Source: Bradyrhizobium diazoefficiens (GTDB lineage Bacteria; Pseudomonadota; Alphaproteobacteria; Rhizobiales; Xanthobacteraceae). Taken from it: a stretch of 64,000 nt of DNA. The stretch spans positions 806,001 through 870,000 of the forward strand of contig NZ_CP067102.1 in the NCBI RefSeq assembly GCF_016616885.1, in the 5' to 3' direction. Shown here in pieces: positions 51,566-61,008 of this stretch; the stretch's first letter is position 1; each line of letters opens with the position of its first letter. The position numbers were made by a program, and so were the translations under genes. The notes under the pieces were generated by a model. The model was not told the DNA's origin. It worked only from the letters and a program-made list of their open reading frames with translations, and ran no database searches.

Positions 51566-52123
51566 ATGACGCCCATCGAATCCCAAAAGCAAAAATCCTC
51601 CACTATCGCGGTCATCACGCTGGCCGTGCTCCTGCTCGTCGTCCTACTGACGTGCGTGCCCTATCTGATCTCGATCGCGCTTGCGGAAGGTCCTGCGACG
51701 GCAGCAACGGCCTCGCCGATCTTCGGCGTCACGATTCCCGCAGGCTACAAGCAGTGGGAGCTGATCGCGCCGGCCGAGGAGGCGGCGCCCCTGAACGAGC
51801 TGCGCGCGGTCATCGGCAACCAGGCCGCAATCGATGCCTATCAGGACGGCAAGCTGCCATTCCCTGACGGCACCATTCTGGTGAAGCGCGCCTGGAAGCG
51901 TACGCAGTCTCCCGACTTCGCATCGGCGACCATTCCGGGCGCTGCCACCACAGTCCAGGTCATGGTCAAGGATTCCAAGAAATATGCGGCCACCGGCGGC
52001 TGGGGCTTTGGCCGTTTCGTCAACGGCAAGCCGGTGGACGAGGCGCAGCACCGCACCTGCTTTGCCTGCCATGAGGCCCGTGCCAAGGCCCACGACTACG
52101 TCTTCACGCGGCTTGCGCCCTGA
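51566..52123 (+). CDS. Membrane-anchored cytochrome P460-family protein
   Basis: A 185-residue protein with one N-terminal transmembrane helix (about 13-40), then a periplasmic domain of the cytochrome P460 kind. The heme c attachment motif is C165-F-A-C168-H169 near the C-terminus, and WGFGRFVNGKPVDEAQHRTCFACHEARAKAHDYVF is the conserved P460 end. P460 enzymes oxidise hydroxylamine or remove peroxide and NO by-products; the substrate here is unknown. It lies 73 bp after the hydrolase, so it is likely co-transcribed. Confidence 0.88.
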   Translation: MTPIESQKQKSSTIAVITLAVLLLVVLLTCVPYLISIALAEGPATAATASPIFGVTIPAGYKQWELIAPAEEAAPLNELRAVIGNQAAIDAYQDGKLPFPDGTILVKRAWKRTQSPDFASATIPGAATTVQVMVKDSKKYAATGGWGFGRFVNGKPVDEAQHRTCFACHEARAKAHDYVFTRLAP

Positions 52124-52162
52124 GCTCCGAAGACCGACCCGGCCTTCGCCAGCAAGGCCGCT

Positions 52163-55100
52163 TCACTCCGCGGCCACCATCTGCTGCGTCCGCCATTGCC
52201 CGAGCAAGGCGCGCAATGACGCCGGCTTCACCGGCTTGTTCAGCACCGCGATCTTCTCGTCGCGGGCCGCCATCTGCACGGCGGGGCTGCGATCTGCGGT
52301 AATCAGGATCGCGGGAATGGTGTCGCCGAAGCGGCGGCGGATCTCGCGGATGGCGGCGATGCCGTTGCCGCGGTCGAGGTGATAGTCGACGAGCAGGCCG
52401 GTGACGCGTCGACCGGCGGCTTCGATCGCTGATATCGCGCCTTCGGGATCGGCGACCGCGATCACCTCGGCGCCCCAGGCCTTCAACAGCGTGCGCATGC
52501 CGTCGAGGATTGCGGCGTCGTTCTCGATGCAGACGATCAGCGCGCCGGAAATCGGCGCACGCGCGAGTGGCGTTGCACTCGTCACCGCCGCGGTGAGCGT
52601 CACGGCCTTCGCCGTCGGAACCGTCACGGAGAACAGCGAGCCGCCGCCGGCGTTGGCGTCGATGGCGATGCCGTGGTTGAGCACGCGCGCCAGCCGCTCG
52701 ACGATCGAGAGTCCGAGCCCCAGGCCGCGCGCGATCCGCGCGCCCTGCTCGAGGCGGTGGAATTCCTTGAAGATCTCGCTGCGTTTGACCGTGGGGATGC
52801 CGACACCGGTGTCGTAGACGCAGATCTTGAGCGCGGCGCCGCGGCGGCGGCAACCGACCAGCACGCGTCCGCGCGGAGTGTATTTGATTGCGTTCGAGAT
52901 CAGGTTCTGCAACAGCCGCCGCAGCAGCAGCCGGTCCGACTCGACCGGCAGCGAGCAGGGCACGAAGGTGAGGTCGAGACCCTTGGCGCGTGCGATCGGT
53001 GCAAACTCGATCTCCAGCGAACGCATCAGATCGGCCATCTTGAAGCTCGAGATCGAAGTCGTCATCGCGCCGGCATCGAGCCTGGAGATGTCGAGCAGCG
53101 CGCCGAGGATTTCCTCGATGGCTTGCAGCGATTCGTCGATGTTCTCGACCAGCCGCGTCTCCTCGCCATTGTGCTGGCGCTCGACCAGGCTCGTAACGTA
53201 GAGCCGCGCCGCGTTGAGCGGCTGCAGAATGTCGTGGCTGGCGGCTGCGAGGAAGCGCGTCTTGGAAATGCTGGCGTCCTCTGCGCTGCTCTTGGCCAGG
53301 GCCAGCTCGGAGTTCAGCCGGGTCAGCTCCTCGGTACGATCGCGCACGCGCTTCTCCAGCGTCGCATTGGCGCGCTCCAACGCTTCCGCCGCCTCGAAGG
53401 TCGGCGTGACGTCGGTGAAGGTGATGACGAAGCCGCCGCCGGGCATGCGGTTGGTGAGCACCTCGATCACCATGTGCCGTTCCGGCAGGCGTTCGAGATA
53501 GGGCTCGCTGTCGGTGGTGTAGGCCACGAGGCGCTGCTCGATCATCGCCTCGCGGTCAGCCTCACCGGCTGGATCGCTGACGCCCATGAACTCCAAGATC
53601 TCGCGGAGCGGCGTGCCGAACTGGATGAAATGCGGCGGCACGTTGAGCAGATCGCCGAACTGCCGATTGGAGCAGATCAGCTGCAAATCGGCGTCGAACA
53701 CCGCGATGCCCTGGCGCACATGGTTGAGCGCGGTCTGAAGGATCTCGCGGTTGAAATGCAGTGCTGCATGAGAATCGTCGAGCAGCTTCAGCGCGGCCCT
53801 CGCGGAAACCGTACGCTTGCGCAGCAGCAGCGACATCACGAGGCGTGAGGACGCAGCCCCGATCGACGAGGCGATCAGGTGCTCGGCGTGCTGCAGCAGC
53901 TCGAAATCGGCGGGAGCTCCGGACTCCAGCCGCATGTTGCGCCGCGCCGAGAAGGCTTCGAACGAATGCCGGGCGCGATCGGGCCCGAGATATTGTGCGA
54001 CCGTGGTCTGGATGTCCTGCACCGTGATGGTGGTGCGCCAGCGGCGGAAATTCGGGGCAATGGGCGCGAGCGTGTTGGGCACAAACAGATCGGCCTGCAC
54101 CAGCTCGATCGACGAGGGCCGCCGCGCCAGCGACAGCAGCACGTAAGTGAGGATGTTGAGCGAGAGCGACCAGACCACGCCGTGCATCAGCGGCGGCAGG
54201 TCGGCACCGAACAGTGCCTGCGGCCGCAGCGCCTCGATGCCGAACGGGCCGTGCTGGAGCAGCAGGATCCCCGTGGTCGAGGAATCCATGAAGCTCGGGA
54301 TGAACAGCGTATAGAGCCATACGGCGAAGCCGACCATCATGCCGCCGATGGCGCCGCGCGCGGTGGCGCGCCGCCACAACAGGCCGCCGAAGAAGGCGGG
54401 CGCGAGCTGCGCGATGGCAGCAAAGGACAACAGGCCGATCGCCGCGAGCTGGGTGTTGCCGAGCGCACGGTAGTAGAAATAGGCCATCACCATGATGGCG
54501 AAGATCGCAAGCCGCCGCGAGCGCAGCAGGAAATCGCCGAAATCGGTGGCGCCGGCGCGGCCGTCCGGGCACCGTTGCAGCACCAGCGGCATCACGAGGT
54601 CGTTCGAGACCATGATGGAGAGTGCGACGCATTCGACGATCACCATCGCGGTGGCCGCCGACAGGCCGCCGACGAAGACGACGACACTCAGAAGTCCCGC
54701 ACCGCCCTCCATTGGCAGAGCCAGCACGTACATATCGGGGTCGACCGCGCCGAACGGGAAAATGACGAGGCCGGCGAGCGCGATCGGGATCACGAACACG
54801 TTGATGGCGACGAGATAGAGCGGGAACAGCCAGCGCGCGCGGCTGACCTCGGCATCCGAGGAATTCTCCACCACGCTGACATGAAACTGGCGCGGCAGCA
54901 GCATGATCGCGCACAGCGACAGCAGCGTCATCGTGAGAAAGTTGCCGATCGACGGCGAATAATCGATGGCGCGCACCGCCTCCGGCGTCTTCATCGCGCG
55001 CTCGATCAATTCATGCGGCGAGAACATCCAGAAGGTGACGAAGATGCCGGCAGTGAGGAACGCGACCAGCTTGACGATGGATTCGGTCGCGACCGCCAGC

Positions 55101-55672
55101 ATCAGGCCGTGCTGATGCTCGGTGGCGTCGGTCTGTCGCGTGCCGAACAGCACCGCGAAGGCGGCCATCGCCAGCGTCACCATCAGCGCCATGTCGCCGA
55201 GGATCGGGATGTGGGAGAACGCCTGGTCCTCGCTCAGGATGACCTCGAGCGAGGAGGCGACCGCCTTCAGCTGCAGGGCGATGTAGGGCACCGAGCCGAT
55301 GATCGCGATCAGCGCCACGGTTGCCGCCACCGCCTGGCTCTTGCCGTAGCGCGCGCCGATGAAGTCGGCGATCGAGGTGATGTTGTGCGCTTTCGCGAGC
55401 TGGATCACGCGGCGGAGCACGCCTGCGCCAAGGCCGATCATCAGGATCGGGCCGACATAGATCGCGAGGAAGTCGGTCGAGGTGCGGGTGGCAAAGCCGA
55501 CCGAGCCGAAGAAGGTCCAGGACGTGCAGTAGATTGCCAGCGACAGCGGGTAGATCAGCCCGGACGCGCGGCCGCGCCCGGCCGGCGAGCGGCGGTCGCC
55601 ATGGCTCGCCACCAGGAACAGGAAGCCGATATAGCCGAAGGCGGCAGCGATCACGCCCCAGTCGTGCAGCAT
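52163..55672 (-). CDS. Hybrid sensor histidine kinase with sodium:solute symporter-type N-terminus
   Basis: A 1169-residue protein with an N-terminal SSS (PutP-like) transporter domain of about 12-13 helices (about 1-520; ARYGKSQAVAATVALIAIIGSVPYIALQLKAV). A PAS-like module (about 640-740; DADLQLICSNRQFGDLLNVP) and coiled coil (ERANATLEKRVRDRTEEL) follow, then a HisKA domain with His near 813 in AAASHDILQPLNAARL and a HATPase (VYDTGVGIPTVKRSEIFKEFHRLEQG). A C-terminal receiver has the acceptor Asp near 1096 (LLVDYHLDRGNG). Such PutP-kinases sense a transported solute. The start is the ATG at 55670-55672. Confidence 0.9.
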   Translation of the reverse strand: MLHDWGVIAAAFGYIGFLFLVASHGDRRSPAGRGRASGLIYPLSLAIYCTSWTFFGSVGFATRTSTDFLAIYVGPILMIGLGAGVLRRVIQLAKAHNITSIADFIGARYGKSQAVAATVALIAIIGSVPYIALQLKAVASSLEVILSEDQAFSHIPILGDMALMVTLAMAAFAVLFGTRQTDATEHQHGLMLAVATESIVKLVAFLTAGIFVTFWMFSPHELIERAMKTPEAVRAIDYSPSIGNFLTMTLLSLCAIMLLPRQFHVSVVENSSDAEVSRARWLFPLYLVAINVFVIPIALAGLVIFPFGAVDPDMYVLALPMEGGAGLLSVVVFVGGLSAATAMVIVECVALSIMVSNDLVMPLVLQRCPDGRAGATDFGDFLLRSRRLAIFAIMVMAYFYYRALGNTQLAAIGLLSFAAIAQLAPAFFGGLLWRRATARGAIGGMMVGFAVWLYTLFIPSFMDSSTTGILLLQHGPFGIEALRPQALFGADLPPLMHGVVWSLSLNILTYVLLSLARRPSSIELVQADLFVPNTLAPIAPNFRRWRTTITVQDIQTTVAQYLGPDRARHSFEAFSARRNMRLESGAPADFELLQHAEHLIASSIGAASSRLVMSLLLRKRTVSARAALKLLDDSHAALHFNREILQTALNHVRQGIAVFDADLQLICSNRQFGDLLNVPPHFIQFGTPLREILEFMGVSDPAGEADREAMIEQRLVAYTTDSEPYLERLPERHMVIEVLTNRMPGGGFVITFTDVTPTFEAAEALERANATLEKRVRDRTEELTRLNSELALAKSSAEDASISKTRFLAAASHDILQPLNAARLYVTSLVERQHNGEETRLVENIDESLQAIEEILGALLDISRLDAGAMTTSISSFKMADLMRSLEIEFAPIARAKGLDLTFVPCSLPVESDRLLLRRLLQNLISNAIKYTPRGRVLVGCRRRGAALKICVYDTGVGIPTVKRSEIFKEFHRLEQGARIARGLGLGLSIVERLARVLNHGIAIDANAGGGSLFSVTVPTAKAVTLTAAVTSATPLARAPISGALIVCIENDAAILDGMRTLLKAWGAEVIAVADPEGAISAIEAAGRRVTGLLVDYHLDRGNGIAAIREIRRRFGDTIPAILITADRSPAVQMAARDEKIAVLNKPVKPASLRALLGQWRTQQMVAAE

Positions 55673-55686
55673 GGCGAGCGTGCTTC

Positions 55687-55738
55687 TCCCATGGCGCGGT
55701 AGCGCCCGATCTTCCCAAGGCGCGGTAGCGCCCGATCT
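55687..55738. repeat. 26-bp tandem duplication upstream of the hybrid kinase
   Basis: Two adjacent 26-bp units (55687-55712 and 55713-55738) differ at one base: CCCAT versus CCCAA. Each contains GGCGC-GGTA-GCGCC, a 5-bp palindrome. They lie 15 bp before the kinase ATG, inside the likely leader. A role as an operator or leader hairpin is possible. Confidence 0.6.
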
Positions 55739-55837
55739 CATTTTCGCTGCAAATCTAGCGCGTTGGGCGGGTGGAGGCGACAGCGAAATGCCGGGCCGGG
55801 GCGGGAACTGGGGTTGTCGTTAAGGTGCAGGCCCAGC

Positions 55838-55958
55838 GTCGTCCTGGCGAAAGCCAGGACCTATAGCCACAGGACGTGGTTAAGGGCACGCCGTGGCCAC
55901 AGCATGCCGCAACAACTCGCAGTTGGGGTAATGGGTCCTGGCTTTCGCCAGGACGACG
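55838..55958. repeat. Dispersed palindromic repeat, copy B (GTCCTGGC family)
   Basis: Ends CGTCGTCCTGGCGAAAGCC and the mirrored GGCTTTCGCCAGGACGAC, internal TGGCCACAGC, and the right arm GGTAATGGGTCCTGG match copy A at 4298-4419. The middle differs. It lies between hemA and the hybrid kinase and may help end hemA transcription. Confidence 0.8.
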
Positions 55959-55966
55959 GCCGTGAC

Positions 55967-57196
55967 CTACTCCGCCGCCAGCGACTTTTCCCGCAGCGGC
56001 AGACCCAAACGATCCCACACTTGCAGCAGCGCTTCGGCGAGCTGATCGATCAGGCCGTCGTCGTGATAGGGCGAGGGCGTGATGCGCAGGCGCTCGGTGC
56101 CCTTGGCGACGGTCGGGTAGTTGATCGGCTGGATGTAGATGCCGTGATCCTCGAGCAGCATGTCCGAAGCCTGCTTGCACTTCTCGGGATTGCCGACGAA
56201 CAGCGGCACGATGTGCGTGTCGTTCGACATCACCGGGAGGCCGGCGGCGTTGAGGATCGCCTTGACGCGGGCGGCGCGGTCCTGGTGGCGCTCGCGCTCC
56301 CAGCTCGAGGTCTTCAGATGCTTGATCGCGGCGGTCGCGGCCGAGCAGATCGCCGGCGGCAGCGCGGTGGTGAAGATGAAGCCCGGGGCATAGGAGCGCA
56401 CGGCATCGATGATCTGGCCATTGGCGGCGATATAGCCGCCGAGGCAGCCGAACGCCTTCGCCAGCGTGCCTTCGAGGATATCGATGCGATGCATGACGCC
56501 GTCACGCTCGGCAATGCCGCCGCCGCGCGGGCCGTACATGCCGACGGCATGAACCTCGTCGACATAGGTCATCGCATTATATTTTTCGGCGAGGTCGCAG
56601 ATCCTGGCGAGCGGGGCGACGTCGCCGTCCATCGAATAGAGGCTCTCGCACGCGATCAGCTTCGGCCGCGTCGGACCGGCAGCCTTCAACAGCGCTTCGA
56701 GATCGGCGAGATCGTTGTGGCGGAACACTTGCCGCTCGCAGCCGGACTGCCGGATGCCCTCGATCATCGAATTGTGGTTGAGCTCGTCCGACAGGATCAG
56801 ACAGTTCGGAACGAGCTTTGCGATGGTGGCGATGCCGGTCTGGTTCGAGACGTAACCCGAGGTGAACAGCAGCGCGGATTCCTTGCCGTGGAGGTCGGCG
56901 AGCTCGGCCTCGAGCTGCACCAGCGGATGATGCGTGCCGGCGATGTTGCGGGTGCCGCCCGCGCCGGTGCCGACGCGGGTCGCGGTCTCGACCATGGCGC
57001 CGACCACCTTGGGGTGCTGGCCCATGCCGAGATAATCGTTGGAGCACCAGATCACGACGTCGCGCTTGCCCTTCGGCGAGTGCCAGACCGCATGCGGGAA
57101 CCGGCCGGCCGTGCGCTCCAGATCGGCGAACACGCGATAGCGGCGCTCGGCATGGAGGCGATCGAGGGCTGAATTGAAGAACTGGGCGTAATCCAT
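55967..57196 (-). CDS. hemA: 5-aminolevulinate synthase
   Basis: A 409-residue PLP enzyme that condenses glycine and succinyl-CoA to 5-aminolevulinate (C4 pathway), the first step of heme synthesis. The PLP lysine is K247 in [14 protein letters not shown], and the aspartate/histidine strand is [13 protein letters not shown] (about 210-222). [12 protein letters not shown] and [17 protein letters not shown] are typical. The C4 form is restricted to alphaproteobacteria and animals. A perfect FNR/FixK box lies 134 bp upstream. Supply of heme links it to the oxidase operon. Confidence 0.96.
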   Translation of the reverse strand: MDYAQFFNSALDRLHAERRYRVFADLERTAGRFPHAVWHSPKGKRDVVIWCSNDYLGMGQHPKVVGAMVETATRVGTGAGGTRNIAGTHHPLVQLEAELADLHGKESALLFTSGYVSNQTGIATIAKLVPNCLILSDELNHNSMIEGIRQSGCERQVFRHNDLADLEALLKAAGPTRPKLIACESLYSMDGDVAPLARICDLAEKYNAMTYVDEVHAVGMYGPRGGGIAERDGVMHRIDILEGTLAKAFGCLGGYIAANGQIIDAVRSYAPGFIFTTALPPAICSAATAAIKHLKTSSWERERHQDRAARVKAILNAAGLPVMSNDTHIVPLFVGNPEKCKQASDMLLEDHGIYIQPINYPTVAKGTERLRITPSPYHDDGLIDQLAEALLQVWDRLGLPLREKSLAAE

Positions 57197-57329
57197 CGGT
57201 GCAACCTGAGACGGAACTGACCAAAAGGGCGTTCGTTTTAGAGCGTTTCCAGCTCTAATGTCTATGCGCTATCCCACATTTGGCCGTGAGGGGCATTTGG
57301 GCAAAATGCCCTATCGTGCGATTTGAAAC

Positions 57330-57343
57330 TTGATCCCGATCAA
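57330..57343. promoter_or_regulatory. Perfect FNR/FixK2-type box upstream of hemA
   Basis: TTGAT-CCCG-ATCAA is an exact FNR/FixK palindrome, centred 140 bp before the hemA start. A match this exact is expected well below once by chance in 64 kb at about 65% GC (my estimate). Oxygen control of hemA is known in Bradyrhizobium; the binding protein here (FixK2 or FNR-like) is inferred. Confidence 0.75.
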
Positions 57344-57423
57344 GTCCGCGCGACTCTTAATGCTGCTCTGCACCATCTATCCGCTCCCTCGCTCCCCAAA
57401 TGGGGCGAGGCGAAGACAACGCC

Positions 57424-58485
57424 TCACGTCGTACTGAACTGGAGCACGCCGTCCTTGGTTTCGGCGGTCAGCCGTCCCTCGACAATCATGTAGTTGACGT
57501 GGGCCACGAGTTCGCCGGCGGCAAAACCCATCTGGTGCTCGTCCAGCACGTGCTTGTTGAACACGACCGGCACGAGCGCGCGCGAGGTCTGCGGCACCTC
57601 GCGGCAGGCTTCCGCGATCAGGCGGCAGCGCTCCTCGTGATGGTCGGCGAGCTGCTTGATGCGGGTCTTCAGGCCGTAGAACGGTACGCCGTGGCCGGGC
57701 AGCACCAGGAGATCGTAGGGCAGGGTGGTGGTGAGGCTCGCGAGCGAAGCCAGATATTCGCCGAGCGAGTTCTGGTCGGGCTCGACCGCCCACACGCTGA
57801 CGTTCGGCGAGATCTTGCTCAGGACCTGGTCGGCGGACAGGAACAGCTTGTCGTCGGCGCAATAGAGCATCACCTGGTCGAGCGCATGGCCGCCGCCGGT
57901 GATCACCTTGAAGCGGCGCGGGCCGATCACGACCTCGTCGCCATGCGAGATGCGGCGGTAGGACGGCGGCAGGACCGAGACGCGCTTGAGATAATCCTGG
58001 CCGCGGCCGAGCAGCTTTTCGGTGAGCGACTCGTCCATGCCGTGGCGGCGGAAGAACAGCCGCTGCGCCTCGCGCCGCTCCTCGGTGCCGCGGTTCTGAT
58101 GATAGACCGATTGCAGATATTCGACCTGCGACATCACAAGCGGACAGCTGAACCGCTCGACGATCCAGCCGGCAAGGCCGACATGATCGGGGTGCGAATG
58201 GGTGACGATCAGGCGCGTGATGTTGACGCCCTTCAGCGGCCCTTCGAACAGCTTTGTCCAGGCCTCGATCGTCTCCTCGTTGCCGAAGCCGGCATCGACC
58301 ATCGCATAGCCGTCGCCATCGGCGAGCAGATAGACGTTCACATGGTTGAGGCGGAACGGCAGCTTCAGCCGCGCCCACAACACGCCGGGCCTGATCTCCA
58401 CGACCTCTTCGGGGCCGGGATGCTGGTCCCAGGGATAGCGCAGGGCCTCGGCGGAGGACTGCACGGTGTCGGTTTTTGCGTTCAT
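57424..58485 (-). CDS. MBL-fold hydrolase (glyoxalase II-like, large type)
   Basis: A 353-residue metallo-beta-lactamase-fold hydrolase. The main metal motif is VTHSHPDHVGLAGW near 97 (HxHxDH), then GGGHALDQVMLYC near 200 and LPGHGVPFYGL near 262 complete the two-metal site. A C-terminal helical domain of about 80 residues extends it beyond the small MBL type. The substrate is unknown; a CoA- or glutathione-thioester is a guess. It lies 227 bp upstream of hemA in the same direction. Confidence 0.88.
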   Translation of the reverse strand: MNAKTDTVQSSAEALRYPWDQHPGPEEVVEIRPGVLWARLKLPFRLNHVNVYLLADGDGYAMVDAGFGNEETIEAWTKLFEGPLKGVNITRLIVTHSHPDHVGLAGWIVERFSCPLVMSQVEYLQSVYHQNRGTEERREAQRLFFRRHGMDESLTEKLLGRGQDYLKRVSVLPPSYRRISHGDEVVIGPRRFKVITGGGHALDQVMLYCADDKLFLSADQVLSKISPNVSVWAVEPDQNSLGEYLASLASLTTTLPYDLLVLPGHGVPFYGLKTRIKQLADHHEERCRLIAEACREVPQTSRALVPVVFNKHVLDEHQMGFAAGELVAHVNYMIVEGRLTAETKDGVLQFSTT

Positions 58486-58607
58486 GCTACCGGCTTAAAC
58501 CCAGCGCGGGCAGGGCGCCAGCCGAAAAAGGACGCGCGGCCGGCCCGCATGGCGGTCATTCCGGGCGGTGTTTTTCCGTGTCACGGTTGGCCTCTGTCAA
58601 AAACAGC

Positions 58608-58699
58608 GTCATTCCGGGGCGCGCGTGAGCGCGAACCCGGAATCCCGAGATTGTAGTGCGAGATTACGGGTTCGGCGCGATGCGCCGCCCCGGAATGAC
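58608..58699. repeat. Dispersed palindromic repeat (GTCATTCCGGGGC family)
   Basis: GTCATTCCGGGG (58608-58619) and CCCCGGAATGAC (58688-58699) are perfect inverted 12-bp ends, with inner GAACCCGGAATC and GATTACGGGTTC arms. A partial copy (GGTCATTCCGGGCGG) lies at about 58556. It sits 3 bp after the chemotaxis gene stop. Confidence 0.8.
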
Positions 58700-58701
58700 A
58701 A

Positions 58702-60843
58702 TCAGGCCGCCCGCATGTTGTTGAGGAACGCGTCGATCTCTCCGCGCAGCATGTCGGCCTCGCGGCGGAGGGAATCCGACGCACTCAGAACTTCGGTCGC
58801 TGCAGCACCGGCTTCGGCCGAAGCCGTGGAAACGCCGACGATGTTGCTGGAGACCTCGCTGGTGCCGCCGGCCGCATGCTGGATGTTGCGGGCGATCTCG
58901 CGGGTGGCCGCGCCCTGCTCCTCGACTGCCGCCGCGATCGTCGTCGTGACGTTGTCGATCTCGCCGATGATCCGGCCGATGCCCTGGATGGCGCCGACGG
59001 CCGAGGTCGTGATCTGCTGCATGCTGGCGATCTGGGTTCGGATCTCCTCCGTCGCCTTCGCGGTCTGGCTGGCGAGGCTCTTCACCTCGGAGGCGACCAC
59101 CGCAAAGCCGCGGCCGGCTTCGCCCGCGCGCGCCGCCTCGATGGTGGCGTTGAGCGCGAGCAGATTGGTCTGCGACGCAATCGTCTGGATCAGATCGACC
59201 ACGACGCTGATGCGGCTCGCGCTGTCGGCGAGGCTCTGCACGGTGGTGTCGGTGGCGCCGGCCTCGTCCACCGCCTTCTTGGCGATCGCGGCCGAGGTGA
59301 CCACCTGCCTGCTGATCTCCTCGATCGAGGACGACAGTTGTTCGGTGCCTGACGACACGGTCTGCACGTTGACCGAAGTCTCCTCCGCGGCGGAAGCGAC
59401 CGCGTTCACCAGCGCACTGGACTGGTCCGCGGTGGTCGACATGCTTTGCGCCGTCGTCTGCATCGAATTGGCCGATTGCGCGAGATTGTCGAGCGCGGTG
59501 CGCACCGTGCCCTCGAACTCCGCGATCTTGGCTTCCATATGCGCCGCACGCTCGGCCTTGACGATACGATCCTTGTCCTGCTCGCTCGCAAGCGCGCGGG
59601 CTTCGATCATGCTGTCGCGGAACACCGTCAGCGTTTCCTTCATTGCGCCGATCTCGTCGTTTTGACGGGAGCGGACGATCTCGGTGTCGAGATCGCCGGC
59701 CGAGAGCAGCTGCATGGCGCGCTGAAGCTCACGGATGCGGCGCAGGATGTTGCGGCCGACATAAAGCCAGACGAACAGCGCCGAGCCGATCAAGGTGAGC
59801 CCGCCGAGCGCCAGCATTGCGGTGGTGGCGAACGAGATCTCCTGGCGCGCCTGGAAGGTCGACGCGTTGGTCTCCTTCTGCACGCCGTCGACGAGCGCCT
59901 GCACGCTGATGCCGAGACCGACGTTGAGCTTGCGCGTTTCGTCCAGGATGGTCTGGCCGTAGTCGATCGCGTCGAGCTCCTTCTGGCGGATCTTGAAGAC
60001 GCCCATCTTGCCTTCGCCGAACGTCTGCAATTTCTGCATTGCGTCCTTCACCGCAGTGGTTGCGGGATTGTCGGGCAGGTCCTCCAGGTTCCACTTGACG
60101 CGGTCGCGGACCGCCTTGAATTCGTGTTCGATTGTCTCCAGGGTATCGCTGGAATTGGCGGACAACGCGGCCATCATGTCTGCGGCCATCAAATTTCCGT
60201 TGGCAAGCACCGTGCTGATCTGACCAACGGAGCGGACCGCCTCCATGGCGTCGTCTGGCGACACGTTCGTCGATGCCATGATTGCGCTCAGCCGTGTCTG
60301 GGTATCCAGCATTGCAGGGTTGGCTGCGCCGACGAAGGCGAGCTGCGCCTTGCGCAGCGCCTCGTACTGCTTGTCATGCAGCGCAATCGTGTCGAGGCGC
60401 TCCTTCGCCGCCGACACCAGGCTCTTGGTGGCTTCATCGATGCTCTTGACGGTCTCGCCGAGCGCGCTGGCGACCTGCTTGTCGGCGCCGAGCTCGATGA
60501 TCTCGCCGAGCTTTGCCATGGCCTGTTGCTGGATTTCCTGAACCTTCTTGGTGCGCTCAGCCAGCGCCTCGTCTGAGGACGAGGCGAGCAGGCCGGGTCC
60601 TTGCGCTGCCAGTGTCGCGCTCTGCGAGGAGAGCTGCAGGCTGGCGGACAGGCGCGGGATGTCGCGGCCGCTCAGGTCCATCATGGTCGAGCCGAGATGC
60701 TTGAACACGAAGCCGGCGCCGCCGGCGATCACGAGGCCCATGCCTGCGATCACCGCGAACGCCGCAAACAGGCTGCCGCGCAGGCCCCATTTCGGCATTT
60801 TGAAACGAGGTTTGAAACGGCCGACACTGAGACGGATCGCCAT
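58702..60843 (-). CDS. Methyl-accepting chemotaxis protein
   Basis: A 713-residue receptor: transmembrane helix (about 24-47), helical periplasmic sensor (about 48-330), second helix (about 340-362), HAMP (about 363-415), and a signalling domain. The conserved hairpin tip is [39 protein letters not shown] (about 550-590). No C-terminal pentapeptide for methylation enzymes is visible. The sensor is all helical and long, so the ligand cannot be named. It is transcribed alone. Confidence 0.92.
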   Translation of the reverse strand: MAIRLSVGRFKPRFKMPKWGLRGSLFAAFAVIAGMGLVIAGGAGFVFKHLGSTMMDLSGRDIPRLSASLQLSSQSATLAAQGPGLLASSSDEALAERTKKVQEIQQQAMAKLGEIIELGADKQVASALGETVKSIDEATKSLVSAAKERLDTIALHDKQYEALRKAQLAFVGAANPAMLDTQTRLSAIMASTNVSPDDAMEAVRSVGQISTVLANGNLMAADMMAALSANSSDTLETIEHEFKAVRDRVKWNLEDLPDNPATTAVKDAMQKLQTFGEGKMGVFKIRQKELDAIDYGQTILDETRKLNVGLGISVQALVDGVQKETNASTFQARQEISFATTAMLALGGLTLIGSALFVWLYVGRNILRRIRELQRAMQLLSAGDLDTEIVRSRQNDEIGAMKETLTVFRDSMIEARALASEQDKDRIVKAERAAHMEAKIAEFEGTVRTALDNLAQSANSMQTTAQSMSTTADQSSALVNAVASAAEETSVNVQTVSSGTEQLSSSIEEISRQVVTSAAIAKKAVDEAGATDTTVQSLADSASRISVVVDLIQTIASQTNLLALNATIEAARAGEAGRGFAVVASEVKSLASQTAKATEEIRTQIASMQQITTSAVGAIQGIGRIIGEIDNVTTTIAAAVEEQGAATREIARNIQHAAGGTSEVSSNIVGVSTASAEAGAAATEVLSASDSLRREADMLRGEIDAFLNNMRAA

Positions 60844-60954
60844 CGAAATTCCCCCACACCCGTAATCTTATATTTTCGCTACGGAGTATCCTTGGCGCGG
60901 GTTAAAAAATCGCAAGTTGCACAATTGCTTGGCCAGTTCCGCAGAGCGAAAAAG

Positions 60955-60982
60955 AAAGGGCCGGCAGTGCTGCCGGCCCTTG
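60955..60982 (-). terminator. Terminator of the porin-like gene
   Basis: On the reverse strand AAGGGCCGGCAG-CAC-TGCCGGCCCTT forms an 11-bp stem followed by TCTTTTTC. It lies 27 bp after the stop of the porin-like gene. Confidence 0.85.
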
Positions 60983-61008
60983 ATAGCGAAGGGACTTGTC
61001 AGACGCGA

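Noticed and set aside
53879..55702. A 607-residue forward frame opposite the hybrid kinase
   Set aside because: Shadow of a long high-GC gene; it is Arg/His/Gln/Asp-rich with no domain.
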